Source of the DNA: Myxocyprinus asiaticus
Taxonomy: Eukaryota; Chordata; Actinopteri; Cypriniformes; Catostomidae
Reading direction: 5' to 3'
Length of the DNA: 64,000 nt
Assembly: GCF_019703515.2 (NCBI RefSeq)
Contig: NC_059349.1
Coordinates: 20,742,744 to 20,806,743 of the forward strand
Numbering within the stretch: the first letter of the stretch is position 1; every line of letters begins with the position of its first letter. The notes beneath the pieces are model-generated. The model was not told the origin of the DNA. It was given only the letters and a program-made list of their open reading frames with translations, and ran no database searches. A program made the translations under genes and the position numbers. Shown one piece after another: positions 22,802 through 34,789 of this stretch.

Positions 22802-24406
22802 TATTGCTTTATCATTTCATTTTTATTTTGTTTACCATGGGACACATAGGGATTTTTCAAAATGTCCAAGCTGTGTTAAGAAAAAAAAGGAGAAAAGCAC
22901 CTTCAAAAAGATCATAAAAGTAATTCTCTCTTTGTGCGCTGTATTCCGGGTCTTCCCATGTGATCACTTTGTGTGTGGAACAGACCCAAATTTATGCTTT
23001 TATTCAACGATCATTATTCCCATCCACCGTAACAGTCAAATACCACGACTTATTTAAAAATTTAAAAATTGCCCCTCACGGAGGGTTATGACAGCTTGGA
23101 TGTCAGTGATGTCAAATGCCATTAGCTCTTGCGTGTCTTGTGACCAATCGCAACATGCTAATGTTTGGATGTATATTTTTGAAGGAGACAAGAGTGCATT
23201 CATTGAGAGGAAAATTTTCAGAGATTAAAACCTTCACTTTCACTCCTTTCTTCACATGGACCTATGGTTTCAGAAAATTTAAATGCAGCATGAGTCATTG
23301 CAGCATGCAGCATGAGTCAAGGATGTTTTTGGCTAGATACTTGGACTTTTAATTGAGTAAAATTTTCACTCAGTATCCATACTTTCACTTAAATATAATT
23401 TCTGAGTACTTTTTACACCACTGCTATGATTAGATGCAAACCTTGGGACAGAATCAACTGTATCAGTGAAGAATACCATCCTGTCCACCATGGCTTCGGT
23501 ATTGTGTTCATGTAAACAGGAGGACACAGGGCCCTTGGACAGGGTAGGTTGTGGAATGCACTGTCTCTGAATTTGTTTTTTATTGAAAAGGGGACTGTGA
23601 ATCCTGACGGGCATGATTAATCACCGTGCACCAGACATCTGAATACGGCTCGGGAAAGGTTCAACTTTTTAATTCATTCTACACACAATCTATTCAAACC
23701 AGCTGCTGCCTTTCCTCATATTCATTTTCACTTGCTTTTCTCAGTGACCAGTGCTTCTATTCTCTCTCTCCTTCTCTTTCTCTTTCCTTGGCTTTCATAA
23801 TTATCAGGGGAGAAGGGGCATTGTAGGCTGTTGTTTTCAGTCGTGTCAATGGCTTGTGCCTTAGCCAACTGTCTTCCTCTCTCTGCTGTGTTGAATTATT
23901 ATTTCAGGCTCACAGATTTGATGTGGAAAACAGCCATTTTCCCAACAAAATACCTTTGTGAGTGAGTCGCTGCTGTGTGTAATTGTGAAAAAGGTAGGAA
24001 AAGTAAGAAAATACATCTTGTTGAGCACTCCGTATTTTGTGTCGGATTGATTTTTTGTTTCCCTTATTACCAGCATAGAACCCAAGACGAAGAAGTGGAT
24101 CAAAACATTTTTGGAATGGTTCTGTCTCCGGTTCCCTTATTTTGTAGCTGACTTTAGAGCCGGTCTGATATTTCTCCTGGGAAGCTTGAACATACCCATC
24201 AAAATGTGTTGAGCTGCAACAGCCACTAAAGCCACAGTGTGGTTGCTCCAATTGTATAAAACATCTTCTCCATTATGAGAACAGGCAGAAAAACAAACCA
24301 CAGCATGGTTGGCATCAAAGTCATTTAGAAAACAGCAAACAGACATGGAGCTATTTCAATAACTCTACAAAGATCTCACAGCAAAAACATTTGGTCCATT
24401 AAACTA
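22802..24406. other. Non-coding DNA
   Basis: No repeat boundary or gene is recognised. Short overlapping frames on the minus strand (23,861-24,346) have no known domain and no splice evidence. Confidence 0.45.
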
Positions 24407-24877
24407 GTGGTTCTCAGCTGGTGGGTTGCAACCTAAAAATGGGTCACAGGTCTGTTATTATAAGGTTGTGGACAGCACGGAAAACAATGCTAAATGCAAA
24501 TAATGAAATAAAACTAACCATATACTTGTGCATAGTTAGGATAGCAAAATAAATTGACTTATTAACTTCTAAAAAGTGAGGAGAAAATGTTTCCCATATC
24601 CTTTGTTGTTAATTTTAAAGGTTGTGCACCCATTTAAACTCTGTATTTTGGCACAAATTCATCTATCACTTGGTTGAAACTAGATAAATTAGTTACACTA
24701 CAAAAAATATTAACCTAAAAACATATTAGGTAAAAAATATGCTTCAAGTGGTAACATCTAAATTAACTGGTTTTATTCAAAATTATTCAAAAAATATTAT
24801 TCACTGAATCAACTTGAATACTTTAGGTTACACCAACAAAACAAATTTTAAGGGTCTGATCAGTTAGAAATAGCTCC
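24407..24877. mobile_element. Two adjacent MITE fragments (hAT-like, CACTAC-type)
   Basis: GTGGTTCTCAGCTGGTGGG at about 24,409 resembles a hAT terminus. GCTAAATGCA and ATCTATCACTTGG further on recur at about 40,480 and 47,687. From 24,697 CACTACAAAAAATATTAACC and GGTAACATCTAAATTAACTGG match the element at 19,975. Neither fragment has both ends. Confidence 0.45.
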
Positions 24878-25292
24878 TTAAAGGTTCACTCAGTAATTTT
24901 TTTCCTCACCTAAAGTTTTACTTTTAAATAAATGAATAGTAATTTTGAAACATATATTAAAAATCTTGACCACTCATGTGAGATGAAGAGTTCAGTCATT
25001 TCAGTAACTTTATAGAAGCTCTTTTATTCTACATGGGGCAGGGGCGCCTCATGGGGGCAGCCACGTTAGCATCACATGACCAGCTGAATACTACTCGCTT
25101 AATCTCAGTAACTGTTATTGGACACTTTCATTCATGGATTAAATTAATCCTGTTTTACTGTGCACAGTGAATTTCTACAATGGCATTGGTAACTGAAAAC
25201 TACTGTGTTTGAATGATGCAGCATCAAGGCCACTAGGTGTCAGTGTAAGCCACTTTGACATATTTAAAAAGATTACTGAGTGCACCTTTAAA
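24878..25292. mobile_element. TTAA-flanked MITE, 415 bp
   Basis: The left boundary is TTAA|AGGTTCACTCAGTAA and the right is TTACTGAGTGCACCT|TTAA. The inverted repeat covers about 25 bp with few differences. TTAA duplications are typical of piggyBac and Kolobok superfamilies. No coding capacity. Confidence 0.7.
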
Positions 25293-25466
25293 GCAAAAGT
25301 GTAATTTACCAAACCGAACTGTGTAATAACACCGAATGGAATTGCAAATACAAATATTGTCTTTTAAAAATAGCCTTCTGAATACACCCCCCATCCGCTG
25401 TTGATCGAAAAAATACTCCCGCCCCCCATATCATGCCATTGGTTGAGTCAATGTTGTTGTGTCGGG
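25293..25466. other. Short unique spacer
   Basis: Nothing recognisable lies between the two MITEs. Confidence 0.5.
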
Positions 25467-25941
25467 CTGGGGTGCGTTTCCCATACAATGACGTAACTCA
25501 CTGCGTAACCACCATAGTACGATGCATCATTGTAGAAATGTACTAGCTAGTCACAACTGTTTCCCAAACCCAGTGGTTCTCAACCCTGTTCCTGGAGGCC
25601 CCCAAACACTACACATTTTAGATATCTCCTTAATCAAACACACCTGATTCAACTCAACCACTCATTAGTGGAGACTCCAAGACCTGAATTGGGTGTGTTA
25701 AAAAAGGGAAATATACAAAATGTGCCGTGTCGGGGGGCCTCCAGGAACAGGATTTAGAACCACTGCCCAAAACTGTATGTCACACATCAATTGTTCGAAG
25801 CTGAGCTGTTGTTATGGATGTTACTCAGGGGGTGGAGTATTACTTCATTTTATGCAATGTTCGTTAGAACTATGAATGAACTATAACGATGAAACTTGCG
25901 ACCACAGTTGGCTAACGATGCTTTTGTGAAATGCACCCCTG
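25467..25941. mobile_element. TIR element carrying a nested hAT MITE
   Basis: The left end is CTGGGGTGCGTTTCCCA, and the right end reverse-complemented is CCAGGGGTGCATTTCACA. Inner blocks GACGTAACTCACTGCG and CGCAAGTTTCATCGTT-like sequence continue the arms. Bases 25,571-25,765 are a separate insertion. Ends suggest hAT, but no clean target duplication was found. Confidence 0.5.
25571..25765. mobile_element. hAT MITE, 195 bp, with 8-bp TSD
   Basis: Termini are CAGTGGTTCTCAACCCTG and, inverted, CAGTGGTTCTAAATCCTG, followed on both sides by TTCCTGGAGGCC. Flanking octamers are CCCAAACC (25,563-25,570) and CCCAAAAC (25,766-25,773), matching at 7 of 8. Confidence 0.85.
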
Positions 25942-27599
25942 GACGGGTTTCTCAAAACAAACACAGACATTTTTTAAGTGCCACAGAGACCTACGAATGG
26001 CTTACTTATAGTTGTCTTTGAATAATAAGCTGGGATAGGAGAATGTTTTTTAACACTGTAAAAGTAACACATTTCAGCTATAAGGTAACAATAGCAAGTA
26101 AACAAGACTACACAAGATCAGTGAAAATATGACCCCAAATACGTGTTCACTTACAACTAGGATAAACATGATTTGTGCTGACCACAATGTCTTTTGTACT
26201 GTGAATTATTGGCTATAGACATTAAGCTTTTAATAACTCATACTTAACATTACATTACACTAATATTATTAATGATCATAAATTTCAATATTTGCATGAT
26301 AAACAGTGTTTGGTCACCACTTGATGTTGAGTGTAAAATTCAGTTCCTGAATCAAAACCAGTCGAAATATACTGCATTATACTATTCACCAGTAGTGGAA
26401 AAAGTACTGATTTTTTTACTTAAGTAAAAGTACTGCAACTGAACAAATAATTCACTTGAATACAAGTAGAAGAACTGAGAAATATTGAGACTCAAGTAAG
26501 AGTAAATAAGTAGTTTGCCGGAAAACTACTCAAGTAATTATGTTACAAGTTACCTTATGAAAATTATATTATATATAGTACTGTATATACGCTTCCATTT
26601 TTAGAACACAAAGACATTTTTGTTCTTGAAAGAAATTGATGCTTCCTTTCACCAAGGATGCATTAAATTGATCAAAAATACAGCCAAAATCATTAATTGC
26701 AAATTATTATTACGGTTTGAAATAATTGTTTTTAATATTTATTCCTGTTTTTCTTTACCCGTGATGGCAAACATATACTGTGTCACATATTCCTTACAAA
26801 AGCATTCTAAAGTACTAATTTGGGACTCAAGAACATTTTCTTATTAATAGAACAATTGAAAATGGTTGCGCTACCATGAGGAAATCCCAATACAGTGGGG
26901 GTTTTTCCCCATTTATTGAGGTATTGCGTTCTTACAAGTTGCTTTACACTTGCAAGTCAAATTTTGGTTTTAAAAATAGGCCAAAAGAAACACATTTCTC
27001 CTGAAATTCTATTTTCTCCTAAAGTCTATTGTTTTAGAGAGATGAAGGCTATTTCATGCATTACTGTTTTGAAAAAAGAATCTCTAACCAGGATTGAGGA
27101 GGAAGTGGACGGCCAGATGCACAACAAAAAGACAAGTAAATCACAGTCTCTAGTTTGAGAAACAGACTCCTCACAGGTCCTAAACTAGCAGCTTCTAAAT
27201 GCCAAAGACCTGCATTGCTGCAAGGGGATTTTTGGACAAACAGAACATTTTAAGAATACAACATTTATTTAAATAGAAATAACCATTTGTAACATTGTAA
27301 ATGTCTCTAAATCATCTCTAAATTAGATAATATGCTTTGTGACTGAAACACATTCCTATTTAAGGTTTATTTTCACGTACGTCCAAGTATTTTGTCTATT
27401 AAGTTAACATTATACAAACTAATATAATGAAATATCATAGAGGAGGAAATTTATCCTCTATGATATTACAGCAATTATCCAGATATGGAATGAGATTATT
27501 AAGCAAACTGTTATCAACTCCTACATGCCAACTGAATAAAATAAGTCAAAAATATTCATTTTACACAGTGTTTAGTGAGAGATATGATTGATTCAGTCA
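25942..27599. other. Non-coding DNA with a hAT-type half element
   Basis: CAGTAGTGGAAAAAGTACTG at 26,391 opens a stretch rich in AAGTA and AGTAC repeats (to about 26,545), like a common fish hAT-derived repeat. Its partner end is not seen. The rest shows no gene; a short inverted pair CATAGAGGAGG / CCTCTATG lies near 27,435-27,462. Confidence 0.4.
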
Positions 27600-28142
27600 C
27601 TTAAAGTGGTTGTTCTGTATATGTATGCCATGCAAGCAGAGCAATCAGCGTTTCCTAGGAGACCCTCATTTGCACCGCTCACGAGGCAATCTTCCCCACC
27701 TGTGCCTCATTACCACTGTGTATATATTCTCCCTCGCGTGCCACGTCTAGTCGCCAGATTGTTTTTTGTGTCTCTCCATTCAGTCTTGCCTTCTAGTTGG
27801 TCTGGTCTTGTGTTTTTCTCTCCGTTTTTTTCCAGTGTGGATTTTCTTCTGGAATCCTAACTCAATATACTGCTCTGTGGACAATATTACTGGACTTTAA
27901 CACTCTGTACTGCTGTATCTCTTGTGGATTACTTGACTCACCTATGCTGTCATCTATCTCCACCATTCTCCGCCCGGGTGTCCCAAGCTCATCACCGCCA
28001 TCTCTCTCCATCAGCTACATCTAACATTCCTGCAATCAGTGCAGGGTTCGCAGTCCACCTTCCATTTTGCATTATTCTCTGTTTCAATAAAGACTTTTTC
28101 ATTCCCTCTGCATTTGGGTCCTTCCTTTAACAGAGTCTGACA
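27600..28142 (+). mobile_element. Probable solo LTR of a gypsy-type retrotransposon
   Basis: It has the order expected of an LTR on the plus strand: a TATATAT promoter box (27,721-27,727), CTAGTCGCCAGATTGTT (27,748) which also occurs in the gypsy LTRs at 44,708 and 47,045, a pyrimidine-rich transcribed part, a polyadenylation signal AATAAA (28,086-28,091) and the closing TTTGGGTCCTTCC-type segment. No internal region adjoins it. Both boundaries are approximate because I could not find a convincing target duplication. Confidence 0.5.
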
Positions 28143-29999
28143 GATTTCTCATACCTTTTTTATATAATATCCATCCCTTGCACACTTTTGGCCTCTAGCG
28201 GGTGAGGCTTTTCAGCCAGATAAACAGCAGCACCGGGCAGGAACGTACAGTACAGCACCGCGAGTGAGAGTGTTACCCACTAGGACAGTTTATTTTGAAC
28301 AACAGGGGCGAACGGTTACGGAATTTAACGCAGGGGTACAATACCGAACTGATGCGGATTGATAGAAGTGGAGAGCCCGTTTGTGCGTGTGATGGTGTGA
28401 GGAACCGGACAGCAGGGAAAAAAAAACATTTTCAGTGAAAAGTCAAAAGAAGATCGCAATGTATGTAATCGTAATTATATCAGATATTATTAATAAATCA
28501 TAGGAACTTTTTTGCCCCTGTATTTTGAATTTTGGGGATATCTTTGTCAATTTCTGAGTCCCCGTTAATTTCTGACACTTGGCATTGTATCTTTCTAAGG
28601 TATTTAAAAAGTTTGTTTTAGACATATAGTAGCATTATAGTAACATGATATCCCCACATATGTCAAACTATTGAGCATTAGAAATGCATCAGGTGGATCT
28701 ATTTTTCACTCCCTCTATCCCTAGAGATGTTTTAGCATATCTATGACTGGATCTCTTCCAATACAAGCAACCCATACATCTGTTTAAAGGATTAGTCCTG
28801 AATAATGTTGATGGCAGAGGGCAGTTTTTTATCTGTGGCAGCCTCTGCCGCATCCTCCGGTACGCAATTCCAGAAGCCTGTTTGTCTCTTGAGCTGACTG
28901 ACCTTGAAAGACCCTTGTTGTTCTCTTGCACTGCCACACAAACAGACTGCAGAATGCAGATGATTTTATTGTTTGCCCTTTACTGTCTGTGAGACGAGTG
29001 CAGTGAGTCTCTTTGACGCGCTGCAGAAATCATATGCCAGCTATTCCTATTCCATGAAAACAGCGAAGCATTGAGAGAAAATGTAAATGGAGGACTATTC
29101 TATTGGTATTATTCATTTAAAAGTATTGTGGAGTTTTTCCCAGCTGAGTCTCTTCTCGGCTCACTTTGGAATGACAGTCTTTCATCTAAAGCTGCACTAG
29201 CGAGCGTGAGTCACACTTAGACTTCACAGAGGCATCTTCCATCTCTCTTGCTCACTCGCTTGCTCATTCTCTGAGCTTCTCCCTCTCTGACTTACTCTCT
29301 AACTGTGTTCTCTCTGTCTTGTTCCCTGAGGAAACAGGTTGAAGGATGAGTGTCTGACTACAGCATGTCAAGATCCTGAGAAAAACAGACATTATCAAAT
29401 GCACAAGTCAGAGTTTTAATAGCATTTTCAATATAAAATGCTCTGATAAGCACTTGCTTGGCATCAGCTAATGTTTATATAATACCTTGGATTACCCGTG
29501 CCTGTGGTTATGTGCTATGCATATTAGGGTTGCGCGGTTTACCTGTACTAATGAAAAATGGTACGATATCATCTTGTTGCTAATTTCGGTACCATATTAC
29601 AGTATGCTGTCATTAGCAAAACGATATGAGATGTGACAAATTTGAGATGAAATCAATGACAATTTGAAAATAAAATAAAAAACCTCTGGATATGGCCAAG
29701 TGTGATCATTAAACAGTAGAAGGATTTAATTAAATTAAATAATATACAGTCACATGTGCTGCATGCTACAGAATGAACACACACTGCTGGTGCTTAATTT
29801 TCATGCAGTGTGTTTAGAGTATAAATGGCTGTTAACACTTAAATGAACTCCTCGGGTGCAGCTCAGAGATTTCAGAGATCTCCTGGGATTTTCATGCACA
29901 ACAGTCTCTAGAATTTACTCCGAATGGTGCCAAAAATAAACATTATTGATTTAAAAAATCTGACTTTCTTTAGCTTGGTATAATTTAAAATTTCACAGT
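28143..29999. other. Non-coding DNA, partly unique
   Basis: TTAGGGTTGCGCGGTTTACC at 29,525 followed by GGTACGATATC and GGTACCATATTAC looks like a hAT-type half element (to about 29,640). 28,200-28,420 is relatively GC-rich but has no open frame of note. 28,940-29,350 appears unique. Confidence 0.4.
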
Positions 30000-30165
30000 T
30001 TAGTCCCGCTGTACACATATGTGGAAATGAATGTTTAGGAAAACTATTTGCTCTAGAATTTTTTTTTTGTTTTTTTGTTTTTCTTGTTTATTAGGTGCTA
30101 CTAGTTACAAATCAAACAGAGAAATGGAAAATGCACACAGCAGTTACACTGAGTCTCAGAAGGAT
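30000..30165 (-). repeat. Inverted copy of the repeat at 2,540-2,720
   Basis: The reverse complement shares CTGCTGTGTGC, ATTTGTAACTAGTAGC, CCTAATAAACA and CACATATGTG blocks in order with 2,540-2,720. Family unknown. Confidence 0.6.
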
Positions 30166-30172
30166 AAATATA

Positions 30173-30622
30173 CAGTGTGTCCCAAAAAAAAAACTGTTTG
30201 ATTGCTCATATCTTAAAAATGCATAAAGGCGTTTGCACAATTTTTGGCGTACTTCTGTGATTTTTTTGTAAAAAAAATAAAATAAAATGATGTCACTGTG
30301 ACATCATCGTGAGCAACAACTTGCTACAAATAAATAAATAAGTAAATAGTTAAGCTACATTTTCAATGGCAGCAAACTTAAGTGCTTCTCTTTCACCATG
30401 TGGCCCCATTTTTTTTTTGTTTTTTTGTTTTTTTTGGGCCAAATGATTTACTGATTTATTTATTTGTAACAAGTTGTTGCTCATGATGATGTCACAGTGA
30501 CATCATTTTGTTGTTTACAAAAAGTCGTAGAAGTATGCCAAAAATCATCCAAACGCCTCTATAAATTTTTAAGAAATGAATAATCGAACATAGTGGCCCC
30601 GTAGTTTTCTTGGGCCACCCTG
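30173..30622. mobile_element. 450-bp near-palindromic TIR element
   Basis: The left end is CAGTGTGTCCCAA and the right end inverted is CAGGGTGGCCCAAGAAAAC. Arms are complementary over about 170 bp and include TGATGTCACTGTGACATCAT on the left and TGATGTCACAGTGACATCAT on the right, then CAACAACTTG / CAAGTTGTTG and AAATAAATAAAT / ATTTATTTATTT. The fold point is near 30,395. No coding capacity; the superfamily is unclear. Confidence 0.7.
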
Positions 30623-31510
30623 CATTTATATATAGCTTTTACCCCCTAGATCCGGCCCTGATAACATCCAAAAAATGTTAGTTCCATGGTACTTTTTTAA
30701 AAAGTGATTAGTCTAATGGCTTATTTGTTTAAACAAAAAGTAAACTGGTTTTGGCTGTATTGGACAGCACCTTTTGATAGTATTCTGTGAAAGATGTGAA
30801 TTTCTATCTACACTGAAAGTGGCGTGACCGCTCCTATTATAATTAATAAAGCTGTCTACACTGCAAGTGTGCAATATTGGAAATGCGGTAGCAATCAAGC
30901 TTTTGATTAATTGTTTATTTAATTTTTTATTTTTATTTTTTTTATGAACACACCACAATACTGTACATAGAGTGGAGTTTTTATCTGACTTGTTACTCGT
31001 CTGAGGCAACTCTACTTCAGTGATCCTGGGGCCGAATTCCCAATGGCATTTTTGCATCCTTGAAGGGCACTGCGGGAAGGGGACACCACTTGAAGGGTTG
31101 TTCCAAATGAAAGTGAAAAAAATAATAAGGGCCCTTCTACAAGACTGTTAGCAAATGGTACATTCATACAGTGATGCATGTGTTATTTCAGAGTACCTAC
31201 TGCAAAGGCTCTGCCCTCCAGTGTGAGTAGAACATAGGGATGATCAATTTCGACTGGAATTCGCCCTGTAGCCTGCACTGTTAAATTTAAATTTAAATTT
31301 ATTTTAATGCTTCCGTGATTTACAAAGAAATCTCACATTGACACATTACTACTGTTATTGTGAGATTATTTATAATTTCCCCCCTTTTTCTGCATGACCA
31401 GAAGGGCACCTTTAGATTTGTGAAAGAAAGGCCCCTTGCGCCCCTTCTGCCCCCTTCTGTGCACGCCACTGGTGAGTGTTGACTGAGGCTGTCGGTCCCT
31501 AACATTCTGC
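30623..31510. other. Non-coding DNA with short hAT remnants
   Basis: CCTAGATCCGGCCCTG (about 30,645) and CTGTGCACGCCACTGG (about 31,456) look like right termini of two hAT families. No complete element or gene is seen. Confidence 0.4.
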
Positions 31511-31601
31511 CTAACATCTCCTTTTGTGTTCCATGGAAGAAAGGGTTTGGAATGTCATGAGCGTGAGTAAATGATGACAGAATTTTCTATTTGGGTGGAA
31601 T
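31511..31601. mobile_element. Right arm of the palindromic MITE family
   Basis: CTAACATCTCCTTTTGTG, TTCCATGGAAGAAAG, GGTTTGGAAT, GTGAGTAAATGATGACAGAA follow in the order of the family's right arm. The left arm is missing. Confidence 0.65.
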
Positions 31602-31646
31602 CGATATTAAGTTAACGTTACAGAATAGTGACTTTACATACATATT

Positions 31647-32088
31647 TAAACCTGGTCTCATGACAAGTCGTAATAATAGTACTACTGTAGATGGCAAAAT
31701 TGTAAGAAATCAGACAAGTTGGCTCATACAAAAAAGTACATTTACTTTCATAAACAAAACAAAAATAAACCAAAGAACGATGTTATTAAGATTTTTCATA
31801 AATTTAAACCCTAACCCACAACTAAACCTAATACAAACCCTAAACCTAACCATGACTTTAATAGGAAAATTTTGTGTACCATGGAAGATAAAAAACATCA
31901 GGTTTGGAACAAGACGATGGAAGCATATTACAAGTTATTGACATACATCAGTCATTTGTATTGCATAATTTAATAGGAAATAAGTAACCAAATTTGTTCA
32001 TAGACATTTCCTTTTTTAAAGTAAAGTCTTGAATAGTCTTGATTTTGCCATCTTGAACGAATTGTCATGAGACTGTGCTGAATATATC
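31647..32088. mobile_element. TIR element with telomere-like interior
   Basis: CTGGTCTCATGACAAGTCGT on the left is the inverse of ACGAATTGTCATGAGACTG on the right (about 32,057-32,076). The interior at 31,807-31,852 reads as CCTAACCC/AAACCTAACC-type repeats. No coding capacity. Confidence 0.5.
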
Positions 32089-33604
32089 ATGACTTTATAC
32101 TTTTTAATGACTGTTTGTTGGCATAATGGAGTTGGTCTGCTATTGTATACAAGCCGTATAATTCACTTCCTGTATCAGCTGTTTTATCCGAGCCGAGCCC
32201 CCATTTGATATGGAAATTTCAAGAGATGCATTGAAAGAATGATGTCACTAAAACATTTGCCGTCTCATTATGCCTCAGAGTATATTATCTTGATGGGCCG
32301 AAGAAAAATGGTGTGGTATCGTAGCAATGTTAGCGTCACAGAGTGTGCGATGGTGACACAGCAGCAGTGAAACTGGAGTTTTATTTAATCCTGTGCCGTC
32401 TCCCCTGGCCTGATAACTTCACAGCCCATCCCAGGGCTTGTCTGTCAGTGTTGGCACAGTAATATCTCCCAAGCCCTCTGTTTCCTAGTCACTTTCATTT
32501 ATTTTAAAATACCATTTCACACACTGCTGCCTTTAACTAGGCATTATGCAGTGTGTGGGGAGAGAGGCTTAGATTGAATTGTGACAGAGACAGCAGCTCT
32601 TTCAGTGAAAAATAACAAAATATTGTAAATGGCAGCAGACTCTATAAAATGGCAAGGCTGGAGATGATGATTTTCCTTCTGTTTTTTTGTCTTTCATATT
32701 GTGTCCTGAATGGGCCTATATATCTATATGTATGTTTGTGTATGTGTGAGTGTGTGTCTGTTTGTACATAGGTTTATTGCTTAAGACATTTTAGATTCAC
32801 TCTGGCTATCAAAAAATTATTACCTACACTTCTCAAATTCAGAGACTTTTTCTTTCATTCCTCCCAAACCAAAGAAAACTGGTTGCTAAGAAAGACATAC
32901 CTGTTGAGTTTTTAAGTATTTTGATTATTTATTTATTTGGGTGGGGGATGCAGTAGCCTAAACTTGCACATCTACAAGTGCAATTTAATTAGCTCTTAAA
33001 ACACATTATTCTGTAATATCATATTATGTAGCCTTAAATGACTGGGAGATTTTTTGTAACCATGCAGTACATCACAGTCACAGTTCACTTATGTGTGTCA
33101 TTCGTCTGTGTCTGTGTCTGTCTCTTTATTAGAATTAACCCACTGGCAAACCAAAAAATTATATGCTAACATATTCGTCATTTCCTAGTGTCTTTGCATA
33201 ATTTAGGCTGCCTCTCTGCAGGATTAACCTGATTGGACAGTTATGTAAAGTGACTGAGGCCTGAGCTGTCAGCCTCAAGACAAAGGCTACAACAGCAATT
33301 GCTTTTGACATTTGGGCATATGGCATGTACTGTATATTTCCCTACCTCCTTCTTGTAGGTAGTCTACATGTATGGGAGTCTTATAATATATGTTCTGGGA
33401 GGTGTGATAAGTTTATTTATCTGTTAATTGGTTACATCAGTAGGCTATATTTCAGAGGTTTCATCATTGGGACACAATGTTTCATTTTATTTATTTATTT
33501 TTTCTTGGAGAGTGGGTGCAGTATGTGAAAATGCATTAAATAATTATAATTAAATATAATTAAACAACAAACCATTTTTGGGAATAATAGATCATTTCTA
33601 TACG
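32089..33604. other. Largely unique non-coding DNA
   Basis: The interval lacks the repeat signatures seen on both sides. It includes a candidate regulatory patch at 33,180-33,330. No gene is recognised; the open frame at 33,325-33,528 ends in low-complexity ATTT repeats. Confidence 0.4.
33180..33330. promoter_or_regulatory. Weak candidate conserved regulatory patch
   Basis: Within 150 bp there are CTTTGCATAAT, GGATTAA (OTX-type core), CCTGATTGGACAG (inverted CCAAT) and GACAAAGG (SOX-type core). This is only a motif coincidence without comparative data. Confidence 0.15.
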
Positions 33605-34113
33605 CAGTGTTGGGTAGATTACTTCTGAAATGTACTTCATCTTTTACTGATTAAAAATTACATGAATAAAATTTAAATCTTTTAGATCACACTTTTAGTT
33701 AATATAATCTGATTTCTTGTGGATTATTTATTGCATGTTTTGATGAAAATATAATTTTGAGTGTATTAAATTTGGTCTCCAATTGTTTTTTTCAGTCTGG
33801 GATTTACAGTTTGTTACTGTAATTGTTAGATAAAAATAATTTACCATAATTAATGAGTGATGTCATACATTTTCCATTATGCAACAGATTTTACAGTTAA
33901 ATACAGTTTTATGATATTATAGTAATTTACTGGAAATTTTACAGTGTATTTACCATATAAACTACAGCAAGAATTAACAATCATGTAATCCTTAAAAAGT
34001 CAATGTGTCTGATTACACATTCTAAAATGTATTGTAATCTAATTATAAATACATTACTTGATTTTTGTAGTGATTATAGAATCCAGATTACTTGTAGTCC
34101 ATACCAAACACTG
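33605..34113. mobile_element. Non-autonomous hAT element, 509 bp
   Basis: Termini are CAGTGTTGGGTAGATTAC and, inverted, CAGTGTTTGGTATGGACTAC; TTACTTGTA-like motifs continue inward. Flanking octamers TCTATACG (33,597-33,604) and TCTATAGT (34,114-34,121) match at 6 of 8. No transposase frame. Confidence 0.65.
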
Positions 34114-34407
34114 TCTATAGTATACTTTATTTCAGTTTTAAACAAATATTAATATTTTAAAACATGCATGTATTTCTGGATACAATATACCCTCTCTTTG
34201 TATAGAGTCTCTGAGTTTATTTTAAGGGTCCGGGCATGATGGAGCTTCCTTTGTCTCTGGATGGGTCCACCTCAGGCTGAACCACTGTTGTTGCTGACAT
34301 ATCTATGGTGTTTATTAAGAGAATGACAAGTCTATCAGGCCCCATAAGCAGGCTCTCATGGGCGGTAGATCTTTTGTTACTTTCAGGAAAGGGATCATCA
34401 ATCTTAC

Positions 34408-34545
34408 CTGCGCTCTGCTCTCTTGAGTTGTTGATGGCAAACACAGATTCCTCCTGCTCCCTCTCCTCTTCTCCTCACTTCAGCCGCTCTCTCGTCTCGT
34501 GCCGAGCAGCCACGCGCGGAGAATTCGACAGATCCTGTATGACTT
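34408..34545 (-). other. Candidate non-coding first exon with splice donor
   Basis: On the minus strand the sequence ends GAGCAGAGCGCAG|GTAAGAT, a consensus donor with the cut after 34,408. The preceding 140 bp are GC- and CpG-rich (CCGCGCGTGGC, GAGACGAGAGAGCGG) in an otherwise AT-rich neighbourhood, and 34,546-34,620 upstream contains further GC-rich sequence. The frame into the donor (EESVFAINNSREQSA) lacks an ATG and has an in-frame TGA about 36 bp upstream, so it looks like 5' UTR rather than coding. No acceptor or downstream coding exon was identified at lower coordinates. It could be the start of a long gene or lncRNA running left, or a chance match. Confidence 0.3.
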
Positions 34546-34789
34546 TCTTAGCAACGGTGGAGCTCAATGATGTGACGGCCCACCGGCCTCCAAAAGGTGG
34601 AGGCCTGGGAACATGCTAGATGTTGACAGCAGCAGGTATTTGGTTTGTGATAAAGAGTTGGGAAGAGAATACAAAAATACATTTCATGAGGGGTGTCTGT
34701 GTACAATCAAACTGATTCACACGTTCAAATTTAATGCTAGGGGTCATTCAGAACAAAGATGTTCTTGCACTAAAAAATTCTAGACACAG

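Noticed and set aside
31807..31852. Internal telomere array
   Set aside because: The CCTAAC-type run is degenerate and short and lies inside a TIR repeat, so it is not a telomere or fusion site.
34305..34619. 104-codon plus-strand frame
   Set aside because: It is the antisense of the GC-rich candidate exon; it has no domain and the splice signal supports the minus strand.
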